Shown here: in pieces, positions 36,201 through 48,854 of the stretch
How the letters are laid out: every line of letters starts with the position of its first letter
Numbering within the stretch: the stretch's first letter is position 1
From: Tetrahymena elliotti 4EA
Lineage: Eukaryota > Ciliophora > Oligohymenophorea > Hymenostomatida > Tetrahymenidae
Direction: 5' to 3'
Length of the DNA: 64,000 nt
Assembly (NCBI GenBank): GCA_000231825.2
Contig: JH720293.1
Coordinates: 2,418,001 to 2,482,000, forward strand
Translations under genes and position numbers: made by a program
The notes under the pieces: generated by a model
What the model was told of the DNA's origin: nothing
What the model saw: only the letters and a program-made list of their open reading frames with translations
Databases searched by the model: none

Positions 36201-39200
36201 AAGGGTTTAAAAATATTACTAAAATATTAGATGTGGATTCTTAAAATAATTTCTTTGAATTAAATTTAAAGGAAAAATAAATTATCTAAGATACTGATAA
36301 AATTCCAGAAAAAGAATAAGAAAAAAGTCTTGTTTAAGCTGATAAAAACTCAATAGAATTAAATAATTAAAATTAATTGTAAAAATAACAATAGTTTTAA
36401 GCTAGGAATAATTCAATAGAATCAAGTAATTAATATTAAGAGTAGTTTTAAGATAGGAATAATTCAATAGAATCAAATAGTTAAAATTAGTAGTAAAAAT
36501 AACAGTAACAGTAATAATAAAACTTGGAGTAATTTTATTATGTGTAATAATCTTAACAAAAGCGAGTTGACTCTATCATATAAGATTAAAGCAAGGATAA
36601 TTTACTTTCTTAGAGCATCTAGAGTGAACCAAAGTAATCAGAAAAATCTTAAAAATCTAATACATAAAGCCAAAAATCAAATCCTGCCCAAAACAGCAGT
36701 AATTCAATTTAAGATGTAGAAGACTAATTATTGTAAGATGAAAATTTAGAAAAAAATATTTCTTTGAGTCAAGTCTCTGAAAAGTCTTAGCAAAGTGATG
36801 CTTTTATCCCATCTTTTAGTATTTTTAGATAAGAATCTCCAATAAAATCACCTGAACCAGCAAATGGAGCTTTAAATTTATCTTAATAGGTAATTTTTAA
36901 ACCCTAAATAAGAATTGTTATCTTGTTTAAATAATTTTTTATAAACAATTTTTTAATAATAAGAAATAAAGATTTAAAAATTCATATGACTATATTTAGC
37001 CATTAATTGAAGATTTAGATGAAAATGATTCACCAGTTAATTAAAAAATAAAGAACTTGAGACGTGATTAAACATTTGATAGTTAATTCTCCCGTTAAGA
37101 TTCTATGACTCCTTAGAAATCCCAAATTATAATCAATGAAGAACGTACATCTTTAAGCAAGTTTAACCCTTTTTATGGATAAAAAGAATCAGTAACAGAT
37201 TTACTGTAATCAGATGTTTAGAGTAAACAAAGCAAAAAGAATAACATTCCAAGTATTATGATATCTGATTCCTTAGTATAAATCAAAAACAACAATTCTA
37301 TGATTGATGAAGGCTCTAAAATTAACCAAGACGATAAAGATTTTAGTGACTATTCATCACTCAATTAGACTGAAGTTAAAAAAATTAAAGAAGTTAAATA
37401 ATCATAACAAATTCTCATGGATGCCTTAAAGTAAGCTGATATTGGCTAGTAAAGAAATAATGGTCCTACTTTGTTAGATTTACCTAAATCCAAAAATTAT
37501 ATCACTTTGTCTATAAATAAAGATTCCCCTTAGCTTACCTCACAGAGATCTAATCTTTCATCAAAGTCAAATTTAGATTCTCCTCAACTAGTCCCAGATA
37601 CTTCAAGAAGTATTTAATCTAAAACTGAGTATGAAAAAGAAAAATTGAGTTAATTAATGACTTAGTAGTAAAGATTGAATAAAAAGAAGGCTATTAAATC
37701 TAGTTAAAGAATGCATTCAGATGCTTCAAAAGTTGTAAGCATGTAACAAGCTAAAGTGGCTATTGCTTCTTAATTTAATGCTTAACAAGAATTCAATCAT
37801 TTAGAAACATAATCAATAAATGTTAGAAATGAAAAAATAACAGAGTTTTTTGAAATGGCTGATAAAGTAATTGCAACTAAAGCAACTCTTAACAAACCAA
37901 GTGGTTATAGCCCCTTTTTTAATGAAGAGTAAGCTGAATAAATGATAGAAAAATTAAACAAATCAAAAAATCTTGGAGATAACACTGAAAATGCTGCCTT
38001 GTCCCTTTAAATTAGCAATTTAAAAGAAAGAGTTGCAACTCTCGAAGATGAAAATTCAAATTTGAAGAATTTGTTAAACGAGAAAAGTAGTACAGAAGAA
38101 TAAAATAAATCTGAAATAGATGGAGAAATTTCATAAAATCTTAATTCATAGCAAATTGATACTGAAGTAGTTTCTAATGAAGACAAAGAGAATTAAGGTG
38201 TGAAGCAATAAGTGGTAAAAAAATTGTTTGTTTTTATTAAAAATGATTAGATTTTTAATTTAATTTTTCTCATTTTATTTTATGCTAATTTTCTATTTTT
38301 TATTTAGAGGTTCGATGTGTAAATTGAAAATGATTCTGAAGAAGAAGAAGAAGATTAAAATTAAAGGAATAAAAAATTAGAATTAGATTTACCTTAATTA
38401 TAATCAGGTGATTTAAGTATAGCTTTAGAATAGGAATCAAGCATATTTGCTAGTGATATTAGATCTTAAAGCTAAATATCTGTAAGACAATAAAGCTAAA
38501 CTAACTTGAAAGATGAAACTAAAAAAAAGTATTTGGAAAAGTAAAAAAGTATTAGTACATAAAACAAATCAAAAAACAAGGCTTAACTTGTTAAAACTAA
38601 TACTTAAAATGAATTTAAAAGTAAAGAATAATAAAAGTTAAAATAGTCAGCTAGTATATTAACTAATATTTAACATCAAAAATCACTCAGTTCTTTATAT
38701 TAATAATAACCTTCTCTGAGCTACTTAGATGAAAATCCAACTATTAATAAGATGGTGTCATAACACAACCTTTCTGAAATTCAGAAAATAGTTGATTAAA
38801 AATTTCAGCATAAAAAGTCTATGGTTCAAGGGTTTAGTGCTGCTTCTTTATACCAAATTATGAGTGAATCATTCGTTGAACTAGAAGAATAGGCAAACAT
38901 AATGAAGGAATAAGATTCTAACATATTTTCATATAAAAAGTAATTCTTTTAAAATAAAAAATCTATTTTATTTAATTTTTCAAAAAAGGAGTATTTCAAA
39001 TGTTAAATCTTCATAAAAACTCATTAAAACAAGAAGCTTTAGAAATCAGAATCAAAAAGGTTTAACTCTGAAATAAAGTGTAATCAATGAAATACTTAAT
39101 GATTATAGAGTTAATGATAAGATGAGCTTGATAGAAAAAAGGAAAATTATTTAAAAGTTAGTTGATAGGCTAGAATAAAGAGCTGATATTGAAGAAGATT

Positions 39201-39930
39201 AAAATTTCAACTTACTTCTATACAAACAAGTTTAGCAAGAAATTAAATTTATCAGTTAAAGGGAATCTGATGAGTTGATACAGATCTTAGAATAAAAACC
39301 ACATCTTAATTAAGATTTAACTTTGCTTGATCAAAATGATAAAAGCAAAAGAGATTTTGTAATTTTTTAATCTTATTAAATTTTAAATTAATCAAATTTG
39401 AATAAAAATTTTAATAGATGAGAGGAAGATTGAAATTTAGTGATAATTTAATTTTGAATTAAAAAAATAATATCTTACAAGAAGTGAATGAGGAAGACCT
39501 CGATTTAGACTATGAATTTATGGATGTAATTCAAAGATTGGTGAAATAAAATGAGGATTTAGATGAAGAAAAAATTAGAAAAAAAATTTTTAAAGAGCAA
39601 ACCAAACTTATACAAAAAACTATATAGTCTAACTAAAAATTAGCACCTGTAGTAGAAGATTTTACGCAGATGGCTTTGCAGTAGTCAATTTTAGAATTAA
39701 AATAGAAGAAGAAAAAATTATAAAATAATGTTCATACATTTACTAAATAACCAACTAAATATTTTTACAGTCCTTCCAAAAAGATGTCAAAGGAAGACTT
39801 AAAAATGTTTAACAAAATGCAAAAACTCTAAGAAAAATTTAAAAAAGCTCTTAACACTATGAGCAGGGAGGAAAAAATCTAACTAAAAAATGTCTATCTT
39901 AATATAAAATAAAGTGCAGAGTCTCGTTGA
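33256..39930 (+). CDS. Giant Q/N/S-rich coiled-coil protein
   Basis: Six exons, 33256-33635, 33715-36889, 36964-38214, 38308-38939, 38989-39358, 39418-39930; 2,106 residues with all junctions in frame. The sequence is mostly low-complexity Gln/Asn/Ser/Lys with short ordered islands: a segment near residue 400 (LMMISAGIDPLKDYITRRAN), a coiled coil near residue 1,560 (ISNLKERVATLEDENSNLKN) and a helical C-terminus with Glu/Lys heptads. A run of five Glu lies at about 38,336. A Gln-rich repeat with copies of NNSIES is described separately. I do not recognise the family and propose no function; it is probably a structural or scaffold protein. The AAG acceptor at 36963 was chosen because the next AG downstream puts a TGA in frame. 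Confidence 0.8.
36345..36515 (+). repeat. Coding minisatellite encoding NSIE(L/S)-Gln repeats
   Basis: Three imperfect copies of a unit of roughly 50-70 nt containing (AAT)TCAATAGAATCAA or a close variant, near 36348, 36411 and 36465. They encode NSIELNNQ, NNSIESSNQ and NNSIESNSQ, each followed by Gln-rich sequence, and then a polyglutamine tract mixing TAA, TAG, CA(A/G) codons. The repeat lies within the giant Q-rich protein and is in frame. Confidence 0.7.
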
Positions 39931-41127
39931 GATAAATAATAAAATTTTCAATATTTAATTAATTTCAAATTATTTAAGCTCTTTAATATTTAACTAATAA
40001 AATTAATACACATAAATAGTATCTCCTTATAACACCTTAATTTAAAATAAATTTGAATAAAATTAATATAAAAAATTTAATTAAATTGGATTTTACAATT
40101 ATTTCACAATCTCATTAAAAAACTCATAAAAAGTATGATTTTGATGGCATGTTTATCTATTTTTTAACAAAATTTTTAATTTTTAAAAATTCAACTTGAA
40201 AAAATGTTATTGAAAACATTTAGTTTCAAGAAAATATTTTGAATTTTAGTGATTTATTTAATTTAACTACTTCGTATTTAATATGTCATCATTCTTAATA
40301 CTAATGAAAATCAAATTTATGATTTAATTAAGGCTATTTATAATTTAATCCTTATTTATTAACCAATAATGCAAACTCAAAAAAGCCAAAGAAATAACTA
40401 AAATCTAATAAAAACCTTTAATCCCAAAAAAAATAAAAATGGAATTTTTAAAATAAAGTATTTTTAATACTTATTTTTCAACTAGTTTTAACTTTTGATT
40501 GATAAAATAAAATATTTGATAATAATTGTGCTATTTTTACTTTATGTTAATACTTTGATCATTAACTATTTTTATACTTTGAAAAATAAGGTATTCACAA
40601 AATCCACTAAATTTGTAATTTCTAATTGACTTAGAAAATAAAATTGTATTTTTGGTTTACAAACCTGTCAAAGGTATTCTTAGATGACACAATTTTTTAT
40701 GAATTTTGATTGATAAGAAAATTTCTTATCATTGTCTATTTCAGGCTTAATTTACAACATAATTATATGTTTAGTTGAATAGAAATTATCCAGAAATTAT
40801 TTATTGAAATATTTATGATGAAAGTTCCTTCTTTTTTAGACATATTACAGTAGACAGATATTTTTTTTAACAAAATAGTGAAATTATTTTACTTAAATGA
40901 TTTATATCTTTTAAACTTTCTCAGGTGTTGGAGGAATTTTTATTAGTAACCTAATAGATTTAGCATAATTATAAATTTATTTCATATTTTAAATATCATG
41001 TTTTGTTTAGCTTATTTACTAATTAGATCTTTTTTGATATTTTTATTTTATCAGATTGAAATTCGGGAAAGACTATTGAATACTTAATAAATAATTATTC
41101 ACCACAAAAATATTATTTCAAATAAAA
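39931..41127. other. Intergenic region with a perfect inverted repeat
   Basis: About 1.2 kb. The part from about 40,570 to 40,990 is slightly less A+T-rich than its flanks but holds no supported open frame. A perfect inverted repeat TGATAAGAAA-A-TTTCTTATCA lies at 40711-40731. Confidence 0.55.
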
Positions 41128-41613
41128 ATGGCTTAAGAAAACGATCATCAATATTTTATTTAAGAAGCTATTAAAGAAGCTGAACAAGCAATTATCACAG
41201 GAGAAGGTGAACCTTTTGGATGTGTTATTGTTAGAGATGGAAAAATTCTTGTTAGAGCTCATAACAGACTTTATATAGACTATGACCCTACTGCTCATGC
41301 TGAAACAGTTGCTATTAGAATAGCTTGCAAACAAGAAAAATCATTAATTCTTAAAGATTGTATAATTTATGCTAGTGGTTAACCTTGTCCTATGTGTTCT
41401 ACAGCCATCTCAGCTTGTGGAGCCAAAGAAGTTTACTATTGTGTACCTGGACCATAAATATCTGAGGCATTCAATAAAATAACAAACTTTGAAGAGCGTG
41501 GCCTTCATCCTAAATAATTTTTAGTAAGAGATTACCCTTGCACTCATATTCATAATGAAGATGGTCTCAAAGTTATCAATTCATACTTTACTTCTAAGTA
41601 AAAACCATAATGA
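41128..41613 (+). CDS. CMP/guanine deaminase-type (TadA-fold) deaminase
   Basis: Single exon, 161 residues, close to the usual length of bacterial guanine deaminase (GuaD) and TadA-fold enzymes. The zinc-binding and catalytic motifs are complete: HAE at 57-59 (Glu59 would be the proton shuttle) and PCPMC at 86-90 (Cys87 and Cys90), preceded by GEGEPFGCVIVRDGKIL. Other features typical of GuaD-like members are the AHNR stretch before the active site and the C-terminal extension with RDYPCTHIHNEDGL. It is expected to deaminate a purine or cytosine base or nucleoside; guanine is the best guess from overall similarity, with tRNA adenosine less likely because the chain lacks a basic RNA-binding tail. 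Cytosolic, no targeting signal. The intronless, bacterial-like form may reflect horizontal transfer, though this is only inference. Confidence 0.9.
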
Positions 41614-42045
41614 AATATATGAAATCATAATTTAAAAATTGTTAAATCAATCAATTTATTGCATGATATTTATTTTTTTTTGTTGAGTTAAAGACATAAA
41701 GTATTAGATCTTAGTGCTTTTTTAAATATTTTTATATATCCTTTTATCTTTTAAAGAATATTTAAGTTGAATTATTTCTTATCAAACTATCAAATGTTAG
41801 TTAAATTATTTCTAATTTTTGAGTTTTTAAAAATTATTTTTTTTAAATTTATTTTTCTGTTTTTGTTTTGAAGAGCAATAATTGGCGGAATTTTTATGAA
41901 TAATTAGAATTTCATTGGGAAAAAAAAGTTGTTTAGTCTGCTAAATTATTAAAAATTATGAATATTTTTTGAATTAATTAATATTTTACTACAAATATAA
42001 GTAGATATTTTAAAGATATTTAGTTTAAGAATATTTACTTTACAA
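41614..42045. other. Intergenic region
   Basis: About 430 bp, A+T-rich, between two genes on the same strand. Nothing recognised. Confidence 0.6.
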
Positions 42046-43862
42046 ATGGAAGATAGTGAAGATTACGGTTTCCATCTAGCTTTATAAAATAAAAAATAAA
42101 AGTTTAGAGTAGAGATTAGGTAGAGACATTAGTAGGCAATTCTTTAATCTAATAGAACTAGACTACTAAGAAGCAACGAATAGGGAAATTAGAATAATTA
42201 GTAGTAGTAGCAGTAGAGCTAAAATATGGAAAGCTGTGAAGAATCTAGGTCTGAGCTTTTAGAGATTTTAATTAAGATAGGACAATTAAATGAGTTGTAA
42301 AAAGATTAATTGGGGGTGCTATTTGATTAGTTAATAGATTATATTTTAGAATAAATGTGCTTAAACTAAGCTAAAATTGAAGAGTTTTAATCATTATTTA
42401 GCGAGGAAGGAAAGTCCATTTTTTTACTTGATCTTCTCTTATTCAACTCTTAAGAACTTGATTTTACATTGAAATAAATAATTCTCTTAGGAAATAGCTT
42501 ATGTTTTAGTGAGGATATGTGTAGTGTATTTATGAAAAGAAATTATACATAAAAGTTTATGTATTTAATGTAGGAGTATAGCAACGAACCTAAGATAATA
42601 GATAAATGTTTTCATTGTTTATACAATCTTTTTTGCTAAGAAGATTTTAGAGATCAAATCTTAGCTTAATATCCTATAATTAACTTTATTGAAAATTAAT
42701 TTCAAAATGTGTTTTAACTACCTTCATTGTAGAAAGAAGAAACATTTATTACAGCTTTACTTAGTCTTACAGAGAAGCTCTTTTAAAGTCCTCCACATAT
42801 AAAGTGTAAAAAATTAAATAAAGTAATTTAATACTTACACACAATGATCATAAATGCTTTTAAATTTAATGACCCTGATTATATCTTCAATTAAATTATT
42901 AGCATCCTATAGCATTATCTAGAAAATAATTAAGATAAAAATATACAATATTTTATTTAGAATAATAGTAAGTTTATTCATTTTTTAGTTAATTGCATTT
43001 CTGAATAAAAGAAGAATTTAAAAGCTTAAAACACTTCTAGCCTATCAACATAAAGCTAAACATAAGAGCTGATGAGTGAAGATAAAAAAGCTGATGCAAA
43101 TAAAAGTCTAATAAATATTCTTAATATTTTTATAAATATAACTGCTTTGGATACTAAATATGATAGTAATGGGCTTCTCTACAATCTATATAAATCTACT
43201 TAATTAGTTAGCATTTTAGGGTCAATCCTTTCTCCCAATTCAAAAAAAGAAAGTATCTGCAAAATAAATTCACATATTGCAACCATATTTTCGAATATTG
43301 CTTTAGGTGATTTTAAAACACAGTAACTTATCTTCAAAGAAAAGAAAATCATTAAGAAAATAAATAGCATCCTAGAGGAATTAACTTGGGAAGAAGTAAC
43401 TGACATTTTAATATTTAAAAAGTTAAACTTTTTTTTCATAAAAAGGTTTAAATGGAGATTATTAATATACCTATAAATCTTGCATGCTTATCTACAGAGT
43501 AAGTTTAATTTTAAGTATTAACATATTAAAATATACTTTTTTATTCTAATTTTAGAGACAATGTTAGTTTCCTTATCGAAAATGGGTTGTTTGAATAAAT
43601 TACTAAAATAATAAAATCTTACTACAACTTAAACAGCAAAACCCTTAAATATACTCTATTAGGTATTGAAAATATTCTTGAAATGAGTCAGTAAAAGTTA
43701 AAAAAAGAATAGATCTAAATAAACCCTTAAGCATTGTTTTTGATATAGTAAGGATATTCACAATGCTTCGAAGAGCTGTTTAATCATGTAAATGATGAAA
43801 TCAGCTAAATTGCTGAAAGAATATATGAAAACTATCTAAAAAACAATGAACTAATTTGTTGA
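42046..43862 (+). CDS. Importin-alpha-like protein (armadillo repeats, IBB domain)
   Basis: Three exons, 42046-43395, 43446-43498 and 43556-43862; 569 residues, all phases consistent. The N-terminus has an importin-beta-binding-like segment (VEIRQRHQQAILQSNRTRLL, about 22-41), the kind of basic helix that docks importin-beta. A Gln tract follows, then a helical solenoid with armadillo-type spacing (CLYNLFC, ALLSLTEKLF, NILNIFINITALD, NLACLSTEDNVSFLIENGLF). The C-terminal helix (EISQAERIYENYL-like; the sequence reads ISQIAERIYENYL) resembles the end of importin-alpha. Canonical W-x-x-x-N motifs that bind nuclear localisation signals are poorly kept, so this is a divergent paralogue. Ciliates have several importin-alphas that can be specific to macronucleus or micronucleus; whether this is one cannot be told here. 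Confidence 0.78.
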
Positions 43863-44848
43863 TTTATTTTGAAAGTTTAAGTTAAAGATTCATATTATTC
43901 ATTTATTTTTAAAAACAAAAACCTTTCAGCACTTTAAATTTATTTTCTTTATCATGAACTTTCAAAACTCTTTTAAGAATGAAAATAAAAGATAAAAAAT
44001 TTTTGTTTTGATAGAACCTGACTGACTTAATTGAAATTACTTGGAGTATAAATCTTAATTTATCAACAAAAAATACTAGTAATTTATAAATATAAAAGTA
44101 ATTAAATTATTTACAAATTTAGCTATTTCATTTAATTTTTTTACCAAATATCCCATATCTTAAAATTTACTCCATTTTCAAAAAATTAAATAAATTAGAC
44201 AAAGATTTATGGTATGTTAGATATAAATTTAATTAATAAATTTTTATGTTTATTTAGATTTTAAAGTCATTTATTCAATTTGAGCTTGATAAAAAATAAA
44301 ATAATTTATTGTGGAGAAAAATCATATTTTCTTTTTAATGATAAAAAAATTAATGAAGAATATCATAATGCAATATTTTTTTTTTTAAATTGTTATTTAT
44401 TTCTGTTGATATTTATTTTTGTTTTCTCTCTCCTTAATTCAAAAAAAAAAAAAAAAATGTAAGCCATTTACATTTTTAAAAATTAATAAAAAGCAATAAT
44501 TGAGATATTCAATCTTTTATGTAAATTAACTTGTTTTTCCTAATGGCTAGTAAAAGATTTATTTAAGTGACGCAATTTCAGTAAGGTTCTATCCTTAAAT
44601 TAATTCTTAAATCAAATTCTTTGTGCTTTCTTCAAATCGTTTTTTTGAGTAAAATATTAATAAAATTTGATCTAACAGAAGGACTTTTTTTATTTAAAAT
44701 TTTTTTTTATAGATATTTAGTTGTGTTTTTACAAAAAAATTTAATAGTGTACAAAAAAGAGTATTTTCATAGAATTATTTATTGATCAAAAAATTATAAA
44801 CAAAAAAAAAAATTTGAAATAGATATTCAATTTAGATTTTATTAATAA
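43863..44848. other. Intergenic region
   Basis: About 990 bp, A+T-rich, including a run of 16 or so A near 44443. An open stretch beginning at 44280 lacks an ATG in the ciliate frame and is not called. Confidence 0.55.
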
Positions 44849-46822
44849 ATGTAAGAGCACACTCTTAGTCATAAATTTAATAAGTAGTATAGCTAGGAGA
44901 ATTGGTATGATACTTATAATGACTAGCATGAAGCAAGAGGTAGTCATAGAGCTTTTATCAAGGCTCATGTTAGCCACACAAGTGAAGAGAAAAGAGATTA
45001 GTTTAACAATTACTCAGAGTATTTATTGAGCGTTTTAGGATTTGCTGCTGGGTTTGGTAGTGTTTGGCGTTTTCCATATCTTATTTACAAAAATGGAGGT
45101 GGAGTCTTTTTGATACCCTACTTTTTAATTCTTTTTCTAGTTGGTATTCCTTCATTTTATTTTGAAACAGCTATAGGCCAAATGTTCTAGAGAAGTCCTC
45201 CTTAATGCTTTGAAATGGTAATTAATTTTAAATTAACTCCTAAATCAATAAAGAAGTGATTTTTTTTAAACGAACATTAGGCAAATAAGAAATGGAAAGG
45301 ATTAGGTATATTTGGAATACTTATAACATTAAACATGTCTACATACTATAATTTGATACTTGCATACTCCGTTTACTACCTTTGGGAGAGTTTTAAATTC
45401 CCCCTACCTTGGAAGATAGATGATATTTATACTTCTTCTGAGCCTTGGAATACAGTAATATAACTTAATTGTCACTATTTAATTAATCTATTATTTAATT
45501 TTTTAATAAGGAATACTTTTACAAAGATGTTTTGAAATCCTCATCTGGATTAGACACTATTGGATCTATGGTTTGGCCCTTATTTTTTTGTTATGTCTTA
45601 TCCTAATTTATAGTGTAAATTTAGTTCTAGTTTAAATATTTAAATAGCTAATTCTTATCAAATATTCTAAAAGATATCTATGCATTTGTAAAGGGGTTAC
45701 TGTTTCAGGCAAAGTTTCTGTGATCACAGCATCATCACCTTACATTCTTCTTTTTTTACTCATGATAAGAGGACTTTTTCTAGATGGTGCAATGAAGGGT
45801 TTATCTTACTTGTTTACTCCCGATTGGTCTAAGCTTTGTGATGCATAAGTTTGGGTAGATGCAGCTAATTAAGTTATTTTTCAGGTAAGCACTGGCTGTG
45901 GAGTTCTCATAGTTTTTGGAAGTTATCGTCCAATGAATTAAGAAATAATTAAAACATCTTACTATATTCCAATAATTACAGTCTTTTGTGGACTTTTAGC
46001 TTCAGTAGTTATCTTCACCTTTATGGGATACATGTCAAATATAACAAATATTGATATAAATGATATGCCTTTAAGAGGTCCAGATCTTGCTTTTATAGTT
46101 TTTCCAGCTGTTTTAACTTAAATGCCACTTTCAAATATTTTATCTATTATATTCTTTTTGGTGATGATCTTCTTGGGTAATTAACAATGTTTGTTATTGT
46201 TCTAAGTATTTATTAAAATTTAAATTTTACTTAAAAAGGTATTGATACTTAATTTGCCTAAATAGATGCCTTAGCTACTACTATTGAAGATGAATTTCAT
46301 GGTAAAGATATAGAATGTAAAGGTTATACTATTAAAATGAATTACATAAGGGCTGCTGTTTGCATAGTCGTATCTTTTTCAGCCTTTCTGTTTTGCACTT
46401 AAGCTGGTTTCTTTTATTTGGACTTTGTTGATAACTACAGTGTAAGTATCAATATGTTCGTTTGTATTATTACTGAAATCTATTTTTACTTTTTTATCTC
46501 AAACTGGAATGAAGTTGAAGAAAAAATTTAATAAAACATTGGGGAATAAACTCCAAATTACATGATATTCTTAATGAAATACGTTACTCCTATTTTCTGC
46601 TTTATTCTAAGTATAATAGCTATCTACTTACAATTTCTAGATATTTTTTAGCAAAAATGGTGGATATCAATTTTAGGATGGTCACTAACCCTTTATCCTT
46701 ACTATTCTATTTATTACTATTATTCAAAGTATAAAAATGTAAATGACACACCTTTATCCCATCCTACTGTATGCACGGAGTTAAATGTATTTAACGTCAG
46801 TTCTCATGAGCTTAAAAATTGA
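44849..46822 (+). CDS. Sodium:neurotransmitter symporter family (SLC6/SNF) transporter
   Basis: Five exons: 44849-45217, 45281-45454, 45511 to about 45623, 45674-46176, 46239-46822; 580 residues. TM1 carries the family signature ([20 protein letters not shown], then GGG), with the unwound Gly-rich middle that binds substrate and sodium, followed by [12 protein letters not shown]. Later motifs are [31 protein letters not shown] with STGCG, and [20 protein letters not shown] (TM8 area). About 12 membrane helices are expected, with a cytosolic N-terminus. Family members import amino acids or related solutes with Na+ and often Cl-. The family usually has Asn-x-Trp-Arg-Phe; here Gly-Ser-Val-Trp-Arg-Phe. 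The third exon's end is uncertain (45623 or a few codons later). Confidence 0.9.
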
Positions 46823-47117
46823 ATTAAAATTAAAAAAATTTATTTTTAATAGTAAAAGATTGATAAAATTAATATTGTAAATTTAAAATATGAAAAATAA
46901 TCAATTTGTGGTTTAATTAAATAGATCATATTTTTTCATCGTTTTATAAAAGAAAAATATAATATATTTATGTTACTAAAGTTATAAATTTAGTTAATTA
47001 ATTAAAAAATTAATGAGATAAAGAATTAATAATAAGATAAAAAACATAATTCCCCGTTTAAGACAATAAACAAACATTTAAAACAAAATGATTGTTCAAT
47101 ATAATTATTATATTTGA
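46823..47117. other. Convergent intergenic region
   Basis: Just under 300 bp of A+T-rich DNA between convergent gene ends. Confidence 0.6.
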
Positions 47118-47819
47118 TCATTATTAGAAATTAAAAACTTTGTTGAGAATAGCTGAGGCTCCATTAGTCTTTAAATGGACACTGGCAAAAGATTCTGGGA
47201 AAACACCAATAAATTCCAAGTCTGATTCAATATAATTATTAAAGAATTATAATATTTCTTAGATTATAGGTAATGATAATTATTCTTCAGCACCTGAAAC
47301 AGCAGTCTTAATTTCAGAAATGAGCTATTCAAAAGTTAAAGTAGTAATTGAAGGAGGAAGCATATCTTCAATTTTTTGGGAGTTTAACTTGATTGAAATT
47401 CCATTTATTAAAGAGGCTAAAACAAGCATAGCAGCTTCTTCTCTTTTCTTTCTTCTTGGATACTCTGCATAAGTTCCATCTTCTTACTTTAAGTCCTTTT
47501 CTAATTTAGCATAGAACAAAGACCTTATGTTATCTAGGATAAATGATGAAACAGAAAGGTCTGCATTAATTTACAAACCCTTAATCACGTCAGCTATGAC
47601 ACTATTTTTTGTTGAACCAGATTTACCGATATCTAATTAACTTGTGAAGGTAACTTTTAAAACTGCACTTTCATCATGTACTTAAAACTCATTTATGATA
47701 CCTTAATATTAAGCAGCAATTGAGGTAAGAAGGCTATCTCCACTTGAAAATGAAAGAAGGAGATAGTCACCATCTTTTTCAACATTAATATCAACTATTG
47801 ACATGTATTGTTCTGACAT
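47118..47819 (-). CDS. Hypothetical protein
   Basis: Intronless, 233 residues. The coding frame is clearly supported by composition and codon use: Asp, Gly, Thr and Pro codons are more frequent than in flanking DNA. It begins MSEQYMSIVDINVEKDGDYL and includes strand-like repeats near the start (YLLLSFSSGDSLL), a basic patch (AEYPRRKKREEAAM, about residues 133-146), then helices. There is no signal peptide or membrane helix. I do not recognise the family. It lies in tandem with the EF-hand-like gene upstream of it (365 bp apart), but nothing else links them. Confidence 0.75.
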
Positions 47820-48184
47820 TTCAATAGGGAGAATGCATTCAATAAATTACTTAATTTAATCTACTAAATCCTATTTAATTAATTAATTGTTTGATTAAAG
47901 AGCAAAATATCGGATAAATAGTTCTAAAAAAAAGTATGAATGAATATTTATTTATTTCTTTATGTCTTATTGTAACTAATTTTTTTGTTATCTATAGAAA
48001 CTTTTTCATATGCTTAAAAATTGTTTGATTAATTTATAGCAATAACGAGCTGATAATTACTTTATTGGCCACTATCAAAATTATATATAAATTGGTAATA
48101 TAAAAATATTACTAAAAAATGGGTTTCTTAGATAGGGGATATTTTAGTTAGAAATCAATTAAATTTTATTTATCTCAATGCTAA
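47820..48184. other. Intergenic region between minus-strand genes
   Basis: About 365 bp, A+T-rich; presumably the promoter of the hypothetical protein gene at 47118-47819. Confidence 0.55.
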
Positions 48185-48854
48185 TCAATTCAAAATTTTA
48201 ATTACTTCAAGACCAGCCTTAGCTTCATCAACATTCTTAGAGGTTTTAAGCTTGATAACCAAAGAAGGTTTAGCATCTAAGTTGAATGCTTATCTATATT
48301 TTTCAGAATCTTACTTAGCTTGTTTGTGACTTGAGAAATAAAAGCCTACAACAGTTTAGCCTTCATTAGAACCATTAGTAATAGAAACTTCAAATTTATT
48401 TTGATCTTATTTTTGATTTTAAGTTTCCTTTTACTTTTAGATTGCTTGCTTGGCTTTAGAAATCTGTTTTTAAATGCTTTGCTTCAAGTAGAGGACAGGA
48501 AGGAAGTTTCTTTCTTTATTTTCCCACCACAAATAAAATTCATCAAAAGTAATAGCCTTTTCTTCTTTGTGAACATCCATATGCTTAAAGATCTATAAAT
48601 TTATTATTAAAAAATATTTAGGCTTTTATTTAAATTTAGGATTTCAGTTGTTTATTTGTTTGCATATTAGTCTTTTGTATCTTAATTATCTAAAACTAAC
48701 AATTTACATCATTTATATCTTTATTTGAAATTTATTCAAACTTCTTTGCAAAAGTTTAGAATTACTCTGTGGTGAGTTTACCACTCTTGCTAGTATCAAT
48801 TTCATCGAAAGCAGCCTTAAGTTATTCTTTAGAGATGGTTTTATTAGCAGCCAT
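48185..48854 (-). CDS. EF-hand-like protein with degenerate calcium loops
   Basis: Two exons on the minus strand, 48854-48708 and 48592-48185, total 555 nt and 184 residues. Exon 1 encodes one EF-hand: helix LKAAFDEI, then loop D-T-S-K-S-G-K-L-T-T-E-Q and F. The loop has Asp at position 1 and Gly at 6, but the usual Glu at 12 is Gln, so calcium binding may be weak. After the intron a second EF-like helix-loop-helix (FKHMDVHKEEKAITFDEFYL) carries an altered loop. The C-terminal half is Lys/Gln-rich and ends with a compact segment (TVVGFYFSSHKQAKQDSEKY...KPSLVIKLKT). This is neither calmodulin nor centrin. It could be a calcium-sensor-like regulator, with sensing ability uncertain. Confidence 0.78.

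Noticed and set aside
40814..40860. Box-C-like TATGATGA
   Set aside because: No CTGA box at a suitable distance downstream.
44280..44462. Open frame ending in poly-A
   Set aside because: No ATG at its start and it runs into a long A tract; looks like spacer DNA.
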